Origin: Balneolales bacterium ANBcel1
GTDB taxonomy: Bacteria > Bacteroidota > Rhodothermia > Balneolales > Natronogracilivirgulaceae
DNA: 64,000 bases
NCBI GenBank assembly: GCA_029688905.1
Contig: JARULB010000003.1
Location: 62,001 to 126,000 of the forward strand
Reading direction: 5' to 3'
Made by a program: the position numbers and the translations under genes. Below are positions 29,151 through 38,641 of this stretch, piece after piece. The notes under the pieces were generated by a model, which worked only from the letters and a program-made list of their open reading frames with translations, had not been told where the DNA came from and searched no databases. Positions within the stretch are counted from its first letter, which is position 1; every line of letters begins with the position of its first letter.

Positions 29151-29936
29151 ATGAAAAACCGGATTGTGCCCTTTTCTGCTCATCGGCATCCGCTGATATC
29201 CCTCTTTTTTCTGGCCCTGGTGCTTGCCTCCTGCGCACCTCCGGAAATACTCAGGTTGGAACCCGGCACATTCGAACGATCTGAAATCGAAAAGGAAGAC
29301 TTTTTCAATGAGTACATCGCATCCGGAGATACCCTGTATGCAATCAGCGGCCGTGCCAGCGCCCAGGTGAGCGAACCCGGGCACAGCGAACGGCTGACCG
29401 TGCGGTTCCGGTCAAACCGAGACTACAGCCTGCTCTCCCTGCGTAACAATCTGGGGATTGAGGGCGGCCGCATCTACAGCGACCCCGATTCCGTGATCAT
29501 CTTCAACCGGCTGGAAGATGTTGCTCACAAAATGTCGCATGACACTGCCGCCTGGTTCTACCTGAACGGCATCGGTGCGATCAATTTGATCCGGATTCTC
29601 CACCCCGTCACCGGACCGGATCAGATTGCCGGGCTCTTTGAAAACCCGGACTATTATCTTGTCGAAACTACCGAAGGCGGCCGCCATTATATCGACAGGG
29701 AACACAGGCAGCTCAGGCGAACCGAGCTCCATTCCCGTCGCCCGGAAGAGTACAGCACATTTCATTTCGAAAACTACACCGAAATTGACGGACACCGGCT
29801 TCCGGCCCGGATCCAGATATTGAGTTATGATGAGAAATCGAATATTTTTTTCGTCATACGATCGCTGGAAATTAATCCGAGTGACCTCGATTTCGACATC
29901 GCCATTCCCCAGGATATCGAAATTATCCGGTTATGA
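29151..29936 (+). CDS. DUF4292-type (LolB-like) lipoprotein
   Basis: A 261 aa lipoprotein with lipobox LVLASC at about residue 25. The rest is an alternating beta pattern (LTVRFRSNRDYSLLSLRN, YYLVETTEGGRHYIDREH, FENYTEIDGHRLPARIQI) like the LolA/LolB half-barrel fold that carries lipoproteins. DUF4292 has been proposed as LolB-like in Bacteroidota. It ends overlapping the next gene by ATGA (29933-29936), implying coupled translation. The start is Met 29151, just after the TPR gene; an in-frame open stretch further upstream overlaps that gene and is not used. Confidence 0.82.
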   Translation: MKNRIVPFSAHRHPLISLFFLALVLASCAPPEILRLEPGTFERSEIEKEDFFNEYIASGDTLYAISGRASAQVSEPGHSERLTVRFRSNRDYSLLSLRNNLGIEGGRIYSDPDSVIIFNRLEDVAHKMSHDTAAWFYLNGIGAINLIRILHPVTGPDQIAGLFENPDYYLVETTEGGRHYIDREHRQLRRTELHSRRPEEYSTFHFENYTEIDGHRLPARIQILSYDEKSNIFFVIRSLEINPSDLDFDIAIPQDIEIIRL

Positions 29937-31282
29937 GCCGTTCCCAAATTCTCATATCGCTGTTGCTGCTGTCGCTGCTGCTGGCTGCCCCGCCTGCTCT
30001 CCACGGCCAGAATTACCAGAACCTCCGGATGCAACTGGAAGAGCAGCAGGAGAAGGCAAGGGCCGATATCCAGTCACTTCGCCGTCAAATCATCGGGTTT
30101 CAGGATCAGATTTCCAGCGCCGAGGATGAATACACCCGCAACTACGAACAGTTCCAGAATCTCCAGCGCGAAATATCGCTCCGCAACGCCGTCATTCGCA
30201 CCATGGAGCAGGAACGAGCCTCCATCCTCGAGGAATTGCGTCTCACTCAGAATCAGATCGATGACCTGAACCGGGACCTGCAAACCCTCATCGACAACTA
30301 CAAGTCCACCCTGACCTACATCTACAAACATGGCCGCATTCCCGAGGAAGTGCTGCTTCTCACCTCCGCGTCCCTGAACCAGATGCTGGTACGCTCCTAC
30401 TACCTCAACCGCTTTGAAGACCATCGCCAGAAGCAGGCGCAGCAAATTTATGACATGCAGGAGGAGCTGGAGACACGGGAACGAGAGCTGGAGGATGCGC
30501 GCAGCCGAAACCGGCAGAATATTGCCGAGACCGAGGAGGAACGGCAGCGGCTGGAACTGCGCAAGGAGGAGCAACAGCGCCAGATAGCCCGGCTGCAGCG
30601 TGACCGTGAACGGCTGGAGCAACGGCTCAGCGCCACCCGCAATGAGGCTGAAAACATGGAAAGCACGCTCTCCGAGCTGATTGAAGAGGAGGCCCGGATC
30701 CGGCAGGCGGAACAGGAACGCCTGAGACGCCTGGAACAGGAGCGCATGCGACGGCTGGCCAACGCCGAAAACATCCGGAGCCGCCGGGAACGGGAAGCGC
30801 AGATCGACCGGTTTTCAAGGCCTGTGGAACCTGCCGACAGGCCGACCGATGAGCAGCTCCGGGCGATTGAAAACTCGTTTGAGGAGCAAAAAGGCCGGCT
30901 TCCGTGGCCGGTTGCCTCCGGCGTGGTCTCAGCCCGGTTCGGAAACCGCGTGAATCCCGTCTACGGAACCAGCATCAACAATCCGGGCATCGAAATCCTT
31001 ACCGACGCCCGAAGCGAAGTCAGGTCGGTTCACGACGGCTATGTTTTTGCGGTTCAGCCGATTCCCGGCTTCGGAAACTGCATATTTGTGAAGCACGGCA
31101 GGTACATAACCGTTTACGGCAACCTGACCGAGATTCTTGTGGAACGAAATGCTTTTGTGGAGGAGGGGGATGTGATTGGCGCCTCCGGCGATGAAAACTC
31201 CCTGAAAGGCCCTTCGCTCTTCTTCATGATCCGGGAACAGAGCACCAACCTCGACCCTGAAACCTGGTTTTCTAGCAGATAA
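29933..31282 (+). CDS. EnvC-like murein hydrolase activator with degenerate LytM domain
   Basis: A 449 aa secreted protein with signal peptide (1-25), a long coiled coil (about 28-290, Gln/Glu/Arg-rich) and a C-terminal LytM/M23 fold (about 320-449: LPWPVASGVVSARFGNRVNP). The zinc residues are lost: the HxGxD site reads NPGIEI and the second site YGNL lacks His. The same is true of EnvC, which does not cut peptidoglycan itself but activates amidases at division, so that role is inferred. It is the third gene of the TPR-DUF4292-envC operon. Confidence 0.9.
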   Translation: MSRSQILISLLLLSLLLAAPPALHGQNYQNLRMQLEEQQEKARADIQSLRRQIIGFQDQISSAEDEYTRNYEQFQNLQREISLRNAVIRTMEQERASILEELRLTQNQIDDLNRDLQTLIDNYKSTLTYIYKHGRIPEEVLLLTSASLNQMLVRSYYLNRFEDHRQKQAQQIYDMQEELETRERELEDARSRNRQNIAETEEERQRLELRKEEQQRQIARLQRDRERLEQRLSATRNEAENMESTLSELIEEEARIRQAEQERLRRLEQERMRRLANAENIRSRREREAQIDRFSRPVEPADRPTDEQLRAIENSFEEQKGRLPWPVASGVVSARFGNRVNPVYGTSINNPGIEILTDARSEVRSVHDGYVFAVQPIPGFGNCIFVKHGRYITVYGNLTEILVERNAFVEEGDVIGASGDENSLKGPSLFFMIREQSTNLDPETWFSSR

Positions 31283-31318
31283 TATTTTACTGACCCCCTA
31301 TCCTTCCGGAGCATTTAC

Positions 31319-31759
31319 ATGTCCAATTTGCAACATCAGGCCGCACGCGCTTTTGCCTTCACCGGAGCAACCCTGCTCATCGGAGTGGTAATCTTTTTTT
31401 TCACACAGGGAGTGATCCCGCTGGTGCAGCTGCCTGATATCGCCGGACCCGTTTTCGCCCTCGGTTTTTTTCTGATCTTTTTGAATCTCAGTTTCGCCCT
31501 GGGCCGGAGGTTTTGCAGCCGTACGTTTGAAATGGAGCATTTCCCCTATATTCTCGCATTTGTACTGCTACTCCCCACCCTGGTACTGTCGGCAGTCACC
31601 GAGCGGCTGTCCGGTTTACCCGCGTACGCAACGTTTTCAGGAGTGCTGATTATTGCAGGGATGGCCGGCGCCTTTCTCGGCATCCGAAGCGGACGGCGCA
31701 AGCGGGAAAGGCTCGTTCGTGAAGCCATGGAAAGCGACGACACCGAAAACGAGTCGTAG
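31319..31759 (+). CDS. Small integral membrane protein, unknown function
   Basis: A 146 aa protein with about four hydrophobic helices (around 15-35, 40-60, 75-93 and 100-120) and a basic-then-acidic C-terminal tail (GRRKRERLVREAMESDDTE). No family recognised. It lies 36 bases after the EnvC-like gene on the same strand and may share its transcript. Confidence 0.7.
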   Translation: MSNLQHQAARAFAFTGATLLIGVVIFFFTQGVIPLVQLPDIAGPVFALGFFLIFLNLSFALGRRFCSRTFEMEHFPYILAFVLLLPTLVLSAVTERLSGLPAYATFSGVLIIAGMAGAFLGIRSGRRKRERLVREAMESDDTENES

Positions 31760-31852
31760 GGCCACGGTCGCGGCATCAAGCGCTCCTTGGGCACACCATC
31801 CCCCCACGATGCGAGGTGCAAAAATGCAGGCTACCGGTAAATCCGGATGGCA

Positions 31853-34459
31853 TCAGTGGATGATCGCCATTTGAAACAGCGCGTTGGACAACAGCAGTTC
31901 GCCATTTCTCCAAAACCCGCGAAACAGCGGATTGTCTGCGAAGAGCACTATTTGCCCACTGCCGTGACGCAGGTTGCCGATGGCCAGGGCTCCCTCCTGA
32001 AGCTCCAGCGCCTCGCTTCCGGCCCATCCGCCCAGTACCATGGAGTCCCCGGCATACATCCCGACATTCCAGCCGCCGGAAAGCGGATCGATCGCCAGCG
32101 ACCCCCGTTTCAGGGCTGCATAGTCGGAACCCAGTCCAAAGGCCAGCGGGTGACTGTCATCCAGGGTTACCCGGAACACGGCACCACTGATTTGCCGGGA
32201 CAAACCGGCACGCCGCCGATCTTCAAAACGGGCCTGCTCCCTCTCCATGTCGGTTCCCTCTTCCCAATCCCGGAGAATCAGTGCGGTCTCCTCCCGTCCG
32301 GCCAGTGCGCGAACCGCATCCGGAAACGCGATCACTCTTCCACCGGCGGCCACCCACTCCATGACAGCGTCCCAGTCAAAGCGATCCCCGCCGAGATAGC
32401 TCCCGTCCGGCAGTATCAGCACATCATAATCATCCAGTGGAAACGATGAAAGGCGCTCCAGGTTGAAAACTGCCAGAGGGTACTCCAGGCGATAATCAAA
32501 AAAGTGCCGGATTTCGCCCAGATTGGCGACATTGACCCCGGCTCCGGCCGGTACCGCAACAGCGGGCGCCCCGGCAAGGTGCAGTTGCGGCGAACCGAAA
32601 TCGGGTCCCGATGCAACACGACCGGATTCAAGCGCTGTAACCCGGCGATCATACCTTGCCGCATAATAATCCACAAGACGGTACAGCCGGTCGGATGAAA
32701 CCTGACGGTTTGCCCCCGAAACAATGACCATGGAACCGGGTTCGAAGGTCTCTCCGCCGGTGGTAAAACGTTTTTCTGCGAGCTGCACATGGATCCCCTC
32801 CTGCATCAACCCCGCCAGAAAAGCGGCGTCATTGACATCCCCCCAGGGGATGGCATAGGCATAGTGGCCGGCGACGTCGGTTTGCCCGGAATCATCGGCC
32901 GGTTCGTTCGGAGCTCCTTTCAACGGTCGATACCGGGGTTCCACCCGCACCGCCGCTTCATCCATGCGTACTCTGCCATCGGCCGCCCAGGCCTGCACCC
33001 CATAGGCGTAGGGCAGCGCCCATGCGGTAATGTCGTAGGTGTTGGAATCGGGCAGTTCGGGATTGGGCTCAAAAAGGATTCTGGTGAGCGCGGATTTCGG
33101 CTGAGCAAGGGGGATCACGATATCCTTTCCTGAGGTGCGGCGTGTCTCATCCCGGCCGGTCAGATAGTTCCGACCGCTCATACGGCGGCCGTCGACTGCG
33201 TGGAAATAGCGGATTTCCTGCCGATCCAGAAAATCCAGCAGCGCCTTCATGCGATCCGGGTGATTCTCACCCCCGATCACATAAAAATCATGATCACCGG
33301 CCGGCGCTTCAGCCCCCTTGCGGAAATATTCCGTAAACTCGTCCTTAAGCCGCTCACTGTTGGCGGCGGTAACTTCAACGGTGGAGAGTCCGACAACATG
33401 CTGGTTCATGAGGCGCTGTGCAAGCGTGAGCGTATCGCCATTGGCCCGGATCATGGCGGTGCCGGCCCGGCCATGGCCCATCTGCTCGTAGGTCATGCCA
33501 ATGGCACCGTTGAATGTCGGCCAGGTATCGCCATAGCCTGGATAGAACAGGTCGAAGATCTCCCGTGTAAAATAGCGTTCTCCGCGCCGGTCGAAATAGG
33601 CGGAGTGATTATCGCCGACTTTGTGCTGAAACTCCCGCTGCCACGGGGTGATGGCATTGTGAAACGGCTCCGCCGATGGCGGGAAGAAGTAGTCGTTGAC
33701 ATGCATCTCATGAAAATCGGCATGGACATGCGGCATCCACATATGATACAACGCCGCGCGTTGCTGCGACTCTTGCTGAACCTGCCAGGCCCAGTCGCGG
33801 TTCAGATCAAAATAATAGTGGTTGGAGCGTCCGCCCGGCCATGGTTCGTCATGTTCCCTGGTTTCCATACGCGGGTCGGGATGCCTTCCGACGGTCTGTT
33901 CGAACCAGGAGACGTAACGCTGCCGCCCGTCCGGGTTCAACACCGGATCCATGATCACCAGGGTGCGGTCCAGCCACTGGGCGACCTCCCCCGGTGTATG
34001 ACCGACGGATGTAATCTGCCCCGAAACCAGCTCATAAAGTGTCAGCATGGCCGCTTCCGGGCTGGATGACTCATTTCCGTGCAGTCCGTAGCTCATCCAG
34101 GCGATGGCGGCCGTGCGGCCCTCAACCATGCCGGACTCGAGTCCGGCTGCGCGGCGGTTGTTGATGCGGATGGTATCCCGGGCCCGGATGTTCTCCTCCG
34201 AACTCACGATCGCCACGAACAGCGGCCTTCCCTGGTAGCTCTCGCCGTACTGATACAGCTCCACCAGCGGGCTGGCCGCCGCGATATGCTTAAAATAGGC
34301 CTTGATCTCGTGGTGCCGTGTAAAGCGGTCGCCCGGCTCATAGCCAAGAAACTGCGCCGGTGACTGAATTCCGGATCCGGCGGCCAGGAACCCCGGGAAC
34401 AGACAGATGAACAGAATGACATACAACGGCGCAATGTGCCGCGGGAAAAAACGAGCCAT
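31853..34459 (-). CDS. Secreted M14-family zinc carboxypeptidase
   Basis: An 868 aa peptidase. The signal peptide (about 1-27) is followed by the M14 catalytic domain (about 45-370). The zinc site H-x2-E is in YGLHGNESSSPEAAM, with substrate-binding NPDGRQRY nearby and the catalytic Glu in GMTYEQMGHGRAG. About 500 more residues include a GATase-like/beta region (NLGEIRHFFDYRL, DVLILPDGSYLGGD). Large M14 proteins of this shape are common in Bacteroidota and their substrates are generally unknown. It starts 12 bases after the addA stop on the same strand, so it may be co-transcribed. Confidence 0.88.
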   Translation of the reverse strand: MARFFPRHIAPLYVILFICLFPGFLAAGSGIQSPAQFLGYEPGDRFTRHHEIKAYFKHIAAASPLVELYQYGESYQGRPLFVAIVSSEENIRARDTIRINNRRAAGLESGMVEGRTAAIAWMSYGLHGNESSSPEAAMLTLYELVSGQITSVGHTPGEVAQWLDRTLVIMDPVLNPDGRQRYVSWFEQTVGRHPDPRMETREHDEPWPGGRSNHYYFDLNRDWAWQVQQESQQRAALYHMWMPHVHADFHEMHVNDYFFPPSAEPFHNAITPWQREFQHKVGDNHSAYFDRRGERYFTREIFDLFYPGYGDTWPTFNGAIGMTYEQMGHGRAGTAMIRANGDTLTLAQRLMNQHVVGLSTVEVTAANSERLKDEFTEYFRKGAEAPAGDHDFYVIGGENHPDRMKALLDFLDRQEIRYFHAVDGRRMSGRNYLTGRDETRRTSGKDIVIPLAQPKSALTRILFEPNPELPDSNTYDITAWALPYAYGVQAWAADGRVRMDEAAVRVEPRYRPLKGAPNEPADDSGQTDVAGHYAYAIPWGDVNDAAFLAGLMQEGIHVQLAEKRFTTGGETFEPGSMVIVSGANRQVSSDRLYRLVDYYAARYDRRVTALESGRVASGPDFGSPQLHLAGAPAVAVPAGAGVNVANLGEIRHFFDYRLEYPLAVFNLERLSSFPLDDYDVLILPDGSYLGGDRFDWDAVMEWVAAGGRVIAFPDAVRALAGREETALILRDWEEGTDMEREQARFEDRRRAGLSRQISGAVFRVTLDDSHPLAFGLGSDYAALKRGSLAIDPLSGGWNVGMYAGDSMVLGGWAGSEALELQEGALAIGNLRHGSGQIVLFADNPLFRGFWRNGELLLSNALFQMAIIH

Positions 34460-34471
34460 GAATACAGAATG

Positions 34472-37400
34472 CTATGTGTGGTTGGAAATGTCCGGGAGGC
34501 TGACAGGCTCGGCCTCATCCGGGGCTGTAAACAGCAGCCAGACCTGCGATTCGGGAAGGTGTTTCCCGGTGAGCTGAATATACGCATTTCTGTATACAGC
34601 CACCTGCCGGTCATATCCGTTTTCCGCAACATGCCGGCTTATTTCGGCGGTGTCGACCGGACCCGTTTTAAAATCAACGATATGGTCGTTGCCGTCGCGG
34701 TCACGGAGTATCATGTCGATGCTGCCACGGATGGTAACGGTACGATCGTTTTCACGCGTCTGCAGATCAAAGGCCACCTCAAACCGCGTTTCCAGCGGCT
34801 CACTGAATCGGCTTTTCAGCCACGCAACGGCATTTCGACAATGGCGCATCAGCTCGTCGCTGTTATCGCGGGCCACACCATCCGGGTTGGCGTATCCCAT
34901 CCTGAGCAACTCCCGTTGCCAGAAAGCACGCGCAATATCCGGCGCGGCATCAACCAGTCCCATTTCAAGGGTTCGGTGCACGAGGGTTCCGGCGTCGGCC
35001 GGTGAGAGGGCGATCCATTGAGCAGGACTTTCAGCGTTCTCCGGACCACTTTGGGGGGCCTCCGGATCTGCTCGGTCATCAGGTTTGCGGGTGAAGTCCG
35101 GGGCCGATCCTTCATCAGGTTTGCTGGTGAGGTCCCGGTCTGCTCGATCACCAGATTTACGGGACGGGTCAGAGGCCGCTTTATCGTCTGGTTTGCTGGA
35201 TGAGTCCGGCTTCCCGGCCGGGGCACCCTCCGAAGCGGTTTTGATTTCCGAAGAAACGGCTTGATCCACCTGCCGGAACCGTTCGTTGTCACGGTCGATC
35301 ACCACCGGCATGGCCTCCGCTCCCGATGCCGAATACGCGGAGTCCGGCTCCGGGACACCATCGGAATCCGGTTCAAAAGCATCTCCTGAACGCTCCGGCA
35401 TCGCCTCCGCTCCTCCTCCGGCCGTCTTTTCAGGTTGATGATCGGAAGCTTTTTCCGTATCGCCGCCTGATGGAGCCTTGCCTGCCTTATCACGATACCC
35501 CATCATGGCGAGCATCTCCAGTTCGTCGGGGGTAAGGTCACAGATAACCACCTGCCCGGCATCCAAATCCGCATGCGGTGTTCCTGAAGCAGACGGTGAA
35601 GAAGGGGGTCCGTCCGGCACTGGCTTATCCGGTTCAGGAAGGCCGGCTCCAGTCCTTCTGGCATCCGGCGCAGCCTCCTCTTCCCTTCGGAGCCAGGGCT
35701 TAATCAGTTCCGCGAAGGTTCCGCCCTCTCCGATATTTGCGGGCTTTGCCAGGCTCAGCATCAGATGGGTTTCGGCGCGGGTTACGGCCACATAGAGCAA
35801 CCGTTTCATCTCCGCTGCGTTCCGTTTCCGGGCCTCGGACCTCAATACTATGTTTATGAATGAGTCCTCCGTGTCATTGCCGGATTCGCGATCGCCTTGT
35901 TTATACGCCAGCGACGGCCAGGCGCTGCTGTCGCCATCCGAGGGGGCGATATTCAGCTTAACCCCTCCCTCCGGACTGCCTGCATACATATCCGGAATCA
36001 CCACCATGGGAAACTGGAGCCCTTTTGATCCGTGGATCGTCATCAAACGGATCGGTGCCGGATCGGGAAGCTCTGCCTCCGGTTCGGAGGCTTCCTCCTC
36101 GATTCGATCGGACAGAAAACCGGTGATTTCAAAAAGAGTCCCGCGGCCGCCGCTCTCCAGGCTCCGGATCACATCCAGCAGCTTCATCAGGTTTTCCCTG
36201 GTCCGGGAATCATCTGCATAGGCGCCAAGCCAGGGCCCATCGGTGAAAAACGCCTGTTCGACCAGCTCCGACACCCGCCGCACCGGCACCTGTTTCCTGA
36301 GGTTTTCCAAAAAGGGCACGCCACGACTCAGCGCAAACAGATCATCGGCATCCAGGTCATCGCCAGCCCAATCCCTGAAACCGGCCACGGCACTCCAGAA
36401 ATTGGGATAATCGTGCTCGGGGGCATCCATCGCCATGCGTACCGCAAGCAGCCCCTCATCCGAAAGAGAAACCATGGGGGATCGCAACAGTCCCGTTAGC
36501 GACACATCATCGTAGGCATCCAGCAGAAAGGCGAGCAGCAGACGCACATCATTAATTTCGCTTCTGGCAAAGAAACCGGCACCTTTGCCCACCGTGCAGG
36601 TGAGTCCCACCTCCTGAAGTGCCTGTTCCATGGCGCCGAAGTGCTTCCTGCGCCGATACAGGATGCCGACGGCATTCTCTCCTGCGCGCATTTTTCCGGT
36701 AATCCGTTGGTATTTATCGACTTTCCCATCGTGGATTTGCCGCAGGAACCGGGCGATGCGGCGAGCCTCCAGCAATTCCATGCGTTCGGCAAGCGCTTCG
36801 GCCTCAACCGACCATTCCACCTTATGCCCCTTCAGTGTCTTGTAGTCGGTGCGCAGAACTCTCACTTCGCCATCGGCACCGGCATTTTTCGAGAGTTTCG
36901 GATCCGGAGTTTTGAGCGGTTGATGGGGTGCTTCGTAGGATGCGGCCCCTGACGGGGTCTCAAACACCTGCCGGAACAGCCGGTTGGCAAAACCGATGAT
37001 CGCCGGGTTCGAGCGAAATGACCAGTCGAGAGGAACCACCGCCGGATCGGTGCCCGAATGAGCGGCCAGATCCCGGTGCGCCTTGTGCATCATGGCGACA
37101 TCCCCGCCCCGAAACGCGTAAATGGCCTGTTTGACATCCCCCACAATCAGCACTTCCCGTTTCGGAACCTGTCCGGTCTCTGCCGGAGTGTCGTCAAACC
37201 CGATTTTTCGGATGATGTCCCATTGCCTGCTGTCGGTATCCTGAAACTCATCCACCAGAATCTGGTCAAATCGCTGCCGCACCTGACCGGCCACATCGGG
37301 GTTGTTCTCAAAAAGCGTGTGAGTGAGCCAGATCATATCATCGTAGTTGAAACACCCCGCGTCGAACCGCATATAGCGTATCAGCCGATGCCAGCGCAGT

Positions 37401-38641
37401 GCCAGCTCCGCCAGGTCGCGCATATTCCAGTACGCCTCCATATCGGGATCGAAGTCACCCTGATCCGTATAACCGGCAAGGGATTGCGCCAGACCGGGCC
37501 GGGCGAGCGTTCTGGCGACTTTTTCCAGCACAGCGGTACTTTCGAACATCCGCTTCCCGCGCTCGACAACCTCATCCAGCACCTCGGGGTCGACAGCGTC
37601 CTTGTCGAAATGCCTTCTGTGAAATCCGCTCTTTGTTCTAATGGCAAGCATTTCATCATAGGAAAGCGGACGCTTATCCGGTTTTCTGAACCACTGCGGG
37701 TTTGCACGGAAATCCTCGATAAGTGACCGCTCCATCTGTTCCTTCTCGGCCTGCCACTCACCGGCGAGCACCGTCAGTTTGGAGATATACCGCTCCGGAC
37801 TCAGTTCCGCCAGTTCACGGAGCACCTCCTCCCCGAGACCCGCCAGCAATCTCATGAACTTCTCAAAATCCGCTACCGACAGACGTGACAATTGACGCTG
37901 AAGTCCCGGATGTGCTTTGTACTTCCGGTAAAACTCCTTGCGCCACTCCTGCATCCACAACACTTCATCGTACTCCCCAAGCAGCTCAAAAGAGCCTTCC
38001 ACATTCCGGGTGTTCGGCTTGCCGTAATGCCGGTCCAGCCACTCCGGCTGATCCCATATTTCGATGCCGGCCAGCTCGTCCGGGAAGTAATGCAGGATCC
38101 GATTGCAGAATGAGTGGAACGTCGAGATGTAGTTCTTTGAAAACCGGCGCCGTGTCTGCTGCAAGTGCTCCAGTTCGGGATTCAACGGGGATGCTCCTTC
38201 CGGTATCTGCTCTTCGTCGCTCCCGGCATTACCCGAATTCACGGCTTCGGCATGCTGCTTCCCGGTTTCCTGCGGATTGAATTGGTGTGAAGCCGCCGAA
38301 TCCTGCTCGGTGTCAGGCTGTTCCGTGTCACCCTGCTTCCCGCGATCCCGAAGATTGGTCATGTCGGCTTCCCGAACCTGTTCCGGCCCGGCGAGCTGTC
38401 TCTGCTTCTCATTCACGGCCTTGTAGATTCGAGCGCGCATTTCCGCCGCGGCAAAATCGGTAAAAGTGAGCGCGAGCATCCGCTCCAGCGGCACGTTACG
38501 CTCCACCAGCTGATGGATGACCCGTTCGGTGAGGCTGTAGGTTTTGCCCGTTCCTGCACCGGCTTCCAGAATCATATGGCCGCGATGTTTCCGGATCTGT
38601 TCCGTGCGTTCTGCCGGACTCCTGCTATCGCCTTTAGTCAT
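34472..38641 (-). CDS. addA: AddA-like ATP-dependent helicase/nuclease
   Basis: A 1389 aa UvrD-like superfamily 1 helicase fused to a PD-(D/E)XK nuclease. The helicase motifs are Walker A LEAGAGTGKTYS, Walker B LVDEFQDTDSRQWD, GDVKQAIYAFRGGD, TIHGSKGLQFPMVV and YVAVTRAETHLML. The C-terminal nuclease motif is GSIDMILRDRDG then HIVDFKTG. Between them lies a Pro/Glu/Ser-rich region with a 12-residue tandem repeat. It processes double-strand breaks for recombination with AddB. The start is Met 38641 (MTKGDSRSP), 8 bases inside the addB end; a longer open frame to 38761 would overlap addB further. Confidence 0.88.
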   Translation of the reverse strand: MTKGDSRSPAERTEQIRKHRGHMILEAGAGTGKTYSLTERVIHQLVERNVPLERMLALTFTDFAAAEMRARIYKAVNEKQRQLAGPEQVREADMTNLRDRGKQGDTEQPDTEQDSAASHQFNPQETGKQHAEAVNSGNAGSDEEQIPEGASPLNPELEHLQQTRRRFSKNYISTFHSFCNRILHYFPDELAGIEIWDQPEWLDRHYGKPNTRNVEGSFELLGEYDEVLWMQEWRKEFYRKYKAHPGLQRQLSRLSVADFEKFMRLLAGLGEEVLRELAELSPERYISKLTVLAGEWQAEKEQMERSLIEDFRANPQWFRKPDKRPLSYDEMLAIRTKSGFHRRHFDKDAVDPEVLDEVVERGKRMFESTAVLEKVARTLARPGLAQSLAGYTDQGDFDPDMEAYWNMRDLAELALRWHRLIRYMRFDAGCFNYDDMIWLTHTLFENNPDVAGQVRQRFDQILVDEFQDTDSRQWDIIRKIGFDDTPAETGQVPKREVLIVGDVKQAIYAFRGGDVAMMHKAHRDLAAHSGTDPAVVPLDWSFRSNPAIIGFANRLFRQVFETPSGAASYEAPHQPLKTPDPKLSKNAGADGEVRVLRTDYKTLKGHKVEWSVEAEALAERMELLEARRIARFLRQIHDGKVDKYQRITGKMRAGENAVGILYRRRKHFGAMEQALQEVGLTCTVGKGAGFFARSEINDVRLLLAFLLDAYDDVSLTGLLRSPMVSLSDEGLLAVRMAMDAPEHDYPNFWSAVAGFRDWAGDDLDADDLFALSRGVPFLENLRKQVPVRRVSELVEQAFFTDGPWLGAYADDSRTRENLMKLLDVIRSLESGGRGTLFEITGFLSDRIEEEASEPEAELPDPAPIRLMTIHGSKGLQFPMVVIPDMYAGSPEGGVKLNIAPSDGDSSAWPSLAYKQGDRESGNDTEDSFINIVLRSEARKRNAAEMKRLLYVAVTRAETHLMLSLAKPANIGEGGTFAELIKPWLRREEEAAPDARRTGAGLPEPDKPVPDGPPSSPSASGTPHADLDAGQVVICDLTPDELEMLAMMGYRDKAGKAPSGGDTEKASDHQPEKTAGGGAEAMPERSGDAFEPDSDGVPEPDSAYSASGAEAMPVVIDRDNERFRQVDQAVSSEIKTASEGAPAGKPDSSSKPDDKAASDPSRKSGDRADRDLTSKPDEGSAPDFTRKPDDRADPEAPQSGPENAESPAQWIALSPADAGTLVHRTLEMGLVDAAPDIARAFWQRELLRMGYANPDGVARDNSDELMRHCRNAVAWLKSRFSEPLETRFEVAFDLQTRENDRTVTIRGSIDMILRDRDGNDHIVDFKTGPVDTAEISRHVAENGYDRQVAVYRNAYIQLTGKHLPESQVWLLFTAPDEAEPVSLPDISNHT
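35063..35206 (-). repeat. 36-bp in-frame tandem repeat, four units, inside addA
   Basis: Four consecutive 12-codon units read (S/T/P)-S-(S/R/T)-K-(P/S)-(D/G)-(D/E) and vary from one another. The first begins DSSSKPDDKAAS and the last DFTRKPDDRADP. They sit in the linker between helicase and nuclease, so copy number could change without breaking the frame. Confidence 0.75.

Noticed and set aside
33200-34069. 289-codon plus-strand frame
   Set aside because: Antisense to the M14 peptidase; no signature.
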